64,000 nucleotides of DNA. It comes from MVRV01 sp964646755 (GTDB lineage: Bacteria; Desulfobacterota; Syntrophia; Syntrophales; Smithellaceae). The stretch covers positions 1 through 64,000 of the forward strand of contig CAZYIE010000007.1 of NCBI GenBank assembly GCA_964646755.1. The letters are read 5' to 3'. Positions 62,013 to 64,000 of the stretch are shown one piece after another; the first letter of the stretch is position 1, and each line of letters opens with the position of its first letter. The translations under genes were made by a program, and so were the position numbers. Below the pieces are notes generated by a model, which was not told the DNA's origin, did not search any database, and saw nothing but the letters and a program-made list of their open reading frames with translations.

Positions 62013-62056
62013 TAATTAGTAAAGCACGATGTTGAAAAGGGAAAGAAGTGTAAAAT

Positions 62057-62587
62057 ATGAACCTGCTTTCTAAGACAAAGAACGGCAATCAAGGATTCAC
62101 TATGATCGAAGTGATTGCCGTATTGGTTATCATCGGTATACTCGCCGCAGTTGCGGTCAGCCGTTCCGTCAATTATGATACTGAGGTATATACAGGAACT
62201 GATGTGTTAAAATCACATCTGCGTTATGCTCAGACCATGGCCATGAATTCAAACCCCAGTTCCGGTATCTCTGTCTGGGGAATAAGTGGCAATGCCAATA
62301 GCTACTGGCTCTTTCAAGGAACGAGCACGTCTAACATTATAAGGTTACCGGAGGATGATGACTTCATCAACGCCGATAGAACTATAAATCTTTCGGCAAA
62401 AAAAATTAAATTAACTACCGGTTTTACAATTTATTTCGATAATCGCGGCATTCCCTACACTGCCTACACAAGCGCAACAACAAATACGCCGCTGACAAGC
62501 ACTTTGACGATTAACGTGCAGCCAATTAGTGCAGCTACTCCTAACATTGCCGTAACGATAACACCATTGACAGGATACGTACCATGA
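62057..62587 (+). CDS. Minor pseudopilin, GspH/FimT-like
   Basis: 176-residue prepilin. Leader of about 13 residues ends KNGNQG, then FTMIEVIAVLVIIGILAAVA with Glu5. The body (LKSHLRYAQTMAMNSNPSSGISVWG) matches the GspH/FimT/MshC group of minor pilins that prime fibre assembly. First gene of an operon of pilin-like proteins; overlaps the next by ATGA. It likely serves the same pilus as the 31-43 kb genes, as in MSHA operons (mshC, D, O). Confidence 0.88.
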   Translation: MNLLSKTKNGNQGFTMIEVIAVLVIIGILAAVAVSRSVNYDTEVYTGTDVLKSHLRYAQTMAMNSNPSSGISVWGISGNANSYWLFQGTSTSNIIRLPEDDDFINADRTINLSAKKIKLTTGFTIYFDNRGIPYTAYTSATTNTPLTSTLTINVQPISAATPNIAVTITPLTGYVP

Positions 62588-62988
62588 AGCATAGCCGTGG
62601 TTTTACTCTTATTGAAGTAATTATTATTATGACCATTATGGCCATAGCGGCGGCAATGTTTGTGTCCACTATGGGGACATCATTTACGCAAAGCCCCGCT
62701 TCCGCCGGTTTAGTAAATAAGCAGTATCAACTTATCCAGAAAATGGAAATAATAACAAGTAACTATCGACAGGCATTGCCGATAGCTGATTTATGCGCTT
62801 TTAAAACAGCAAACATCGACAATAATGTCAATCTCCAGATTGACGGAAAATCCACTGTTGATAATGACAATACATCATGTCATTTCCCGCTGGCCAGCAT
62901 CAGCGGTTCTTATACTACGACGCAGGAAGTTCTGCTGGTAACTTTGACTGATGGGCAGCAAAAACTGCAAAGCATATTTTCCAAGTAG
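62584..62988 (+). CDS. Minor pseudopilin, MshD/PilV-like
   Basis: 134 residues. Leader MKHSRG, then FTLIEVIIIMTIMAIAAAMF; Glu5 present. Two cysteines (LCAFK, TSCHFP) could form a disulfide. The small size suits a minor pilin of the MshD/PilV position. The call rests on the N-terminus and on the order of the genes; the body is not distinctive. Overlaps the preceding gene by 4 nt and is followed after 7 nt by another pseudopilin. Confidence 0.82.
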   Translation: MKHSRGFTLIEVIIIMTIMAIAAAMFVSTMGTSFTQSPASAGLVNKQYQLIQKMEIITSNYRQALPIADLCAFKTANIDNNVNLQIDGKSTVDNDNTSCHFPLASISGSYTTTQEVLLVTLTDGQQKLQSIFSK

Positions 62989-62995
62989 GTGATAG

Positions 62996-63574
62996 ATGAA
63001 AAAAGTTAAGGGCGAATCGGGCTTTACACTAATCGAGATAATAGCTGTTATTGTTATTCTGGGTATTCTGGCGGTATTTTTAACTAACGCTATAGTTTAT
63101 GGTGTGCAATCTTATATTTTTGCGCGTAATGCCGACCAATTGTCACAAAAAGCACAATTGGCAATGGCGCGGATTAATCGGGAGCTTACCGATGTTACCG
63201 CCATATCGTATGCTTCTGCCGATCGCATCGATTATACATCACCCAAAAATCCACCATCTTGCACATTAGATGCAGGATGTAATTATAGTATCAAGAGAAC
63301 CGACACTCAGATAAGGCTGGAGAGAACAACTGCTCCGGTGGTAACAGAGCAATTTTTAATTGATGGAGTAACTGCCAACAATAATGGTAAAACTTTTCTC
63401 AGCTATTCAGCATCATCTGTCCCGACAGGGGCAGTCGTACCAGCTTGGTTTAGCACGCTGACAGCAATAAAAGTCGAGATTTCCCTGGATTTCGCCGGCG
63501 GTAATCCTTTATATTACCAAAGCACAATAAATCCCCGGGCCAGCGGTGTTCTCAATGCCCCGCCACTCAACTGA
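62996..63574 (+). CDS. Minor pseudopilin, MshO/PilW-like
   Basis: 192 residues. Leader ends KGESG, then FTLIEIIAVIVILGILAVFL; the body has LSQKAQLAMARINRELTDVTAI, the helix typical of PilW/MshO/GspJ proteins, and a Cys pair (PPSCTLDAGC). AGGTGA precedes ATG 62996. It is the third of four pilin-like genes. Confidence 0.85.
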   Translation: MKKVKGESGFTLIEIIAVIVILGILAVFLTNAIVYGVQSYIFARNADQLSQKAQLAMARINRELTDVTAISYASADRIDYTSPKNPPSCTLDAGCNYSIKRTDTQIRLERTTAPVVTEQFLIDGVTANNNGKTFLSYSASSVPTGAVVPAWFSTLTAIKVEISLDFAGGNPLYYQSTINPRASGVLNAPPLN

Positions 63575-63577
63575 AAT

Positions 63578-64000
63578 ATGTTAAATAATATGAATTATTT
63601 AAAATTAAAATACATTACCGGAAGCAGAAAAGAAACAGGTTCCGTCTTATTAGTTGTCATTATTTCCATGATCGTCATTGCTGTGCTTGCTGTAGCCATG
63701 TACACGCTAACTTCCACGGCTACTTTAAATCAGGTTATCGCCCAAAGGGCGCCAAGGGCATTTTATCTCTCGGAATCGGGTATCAGGATTGCAGCGAGTG
63801 AATACAATACTGCAATATATAAAAATTCAAAGTTGATCGCTCTGCATAACAAACAAATGACCATGCCGGACAACGTCGGTAAAATTACAATACAAAGCAA
63901 TCCTTACTGGTTTTATGCCAATGCTATTATTCCCGCCGGTAGCATTGACTTAGAACTTTACCTGCCCGGTGGTGTTCCGCCTGCATATGCAGATACAGAC
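63578..64000 (+). CDS. PilX/MshP-like minor pilus protein, cut by window edge
   Basis: The frame from ATG 63578 is open for 141 codons to the window end. After ETG, a hydrophobic stretch SVLLVVIISMIVIAVLAVAMYTL is followed by NQVIAQRAPRAFYLSESGIRIA, the PilX_N/MshP pattern (helix, then RAxxxAESG). It lacks the usual Glu5 pilin motif, as expected for PilX-type proteins. ATG 63590 is an alternative start. Completes a GspH-V-W-X series of minor pilins. Confidence 0.82.
   Translation, partial: MLNNMNYLKLKYITGSRKETGSVLLVVIISMIVIAVLAVAMYTLTSTATLNQVIAQRAPRAFYLSESGIRIAASEYNTAIYKNSKLIALHNKQMTMPDNVGKITIQSNPYWFYANAIIPAGSIDLELYLPGGVPPAYADTD

Noticed and set aside
1..64000. CRISPR array, rRNA, prophage or intact insertion sequence
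   Set aside because: No regularly spaced repeats, no rRNA-like stretch, no transposase or phage structural gene was seen on either strand.

Overview
The window comes from a Gram-negative, anaerobic deltaproteobacterial-type genome, most likely a Syntrophus/Smithella-like member of the Syntrophales. This rests on a 631-residue homocitrate-synthase-like protein of the size and architecture expected for the Re-citrate synthase of Syntrophus, a type IV pilus cluster of MSHA-like order, PilS/PilR-type sigma-54 regulation, a non-discriminating-type AspRS signature and moderate to low GC. Six runs of 10 N mark scaffold gaps. Five break genes whose reading frames do not match across the gap, and two of the joins carry duplicated flanking sequence, so the assembly is imperfect; the argB join may be chimeric.

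Layout. 1-2.3 kb: the end of a ferredoxin-like gene, then metK behind a SAM-II-type riboswitch with a terminator/antiterminator. 2.4-3.05 kb: a small TPR gene between two near-identical inverted-repeat terminators. 3.1-10.6 kb (minus strand): comEC, hisS, aspS and the probable Re-citrate synthase. 10.7-13.7 kb: pilS-pilR. 14-19 kb: miaB, a bifunctional-nuclease-domain gene, xerC, hslV and hslU. 19-27.7 kb: an amino-acid operon argB-argD-argF-argG-argH, a small lipoprotein, dapA, dapB and folK. 27.8-29.6 kb: a small membrane Cys protein, transaldolase, pgsA, tRNA-Gly and tRNA-Cys. 29.7-31.1 kb: an L,D-transpeptidase.

31.2-43 kb is a type IV pilus locus whose order (PilM/MshI-like, PilO/MshJ, PilP/MshK, secretin/MshL, ExeA/MshM-like ATPase, PilB/MshE, PilC/MshG, pilins) follows the MSHA operon. 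It ends with a membrane-anchored sigma-54 activator and a sigma-54-type promoter in front of two tandem major-pilin genes. A convergent TMTC-like membrane TPR glycosyltransferase (43-45 kb) suggests that the pilin is glycosylated. From 45.3 to 61.2 kb lies a glycan locus: aminotransferases, Gfo/Idh oxidoreductases, hexapeptide acetyltransferases, an asparagine-synthase-type amidotransferase, glycosyltransferases, methyltransferases, a polysaccharide-deacetylase-like protein and a flippase-like membrane protein. One coherent reading is a di-N-acetylated (amidated) uronic-acid sugar. A type II toxin-antitoxin pair with a consensus promoter (61.4-62 kb) separates this from an operon of minor pseudopilins and a PilX-like protein that runs off the right edge.

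The most novel signals are: (1) a 16-residue N-terminal peptide shared by the small TPR protein and the PilM-like protein 28 kb away, preserved despite many synonymous changes; (2) a SAM-II-type aptamer wired to a terminator/antiterminator in front of a divergent metK; and (3) a membrane-bound sigma-54 activator beside a sigma-54 promoter with a folded leader upstream of the pilins.
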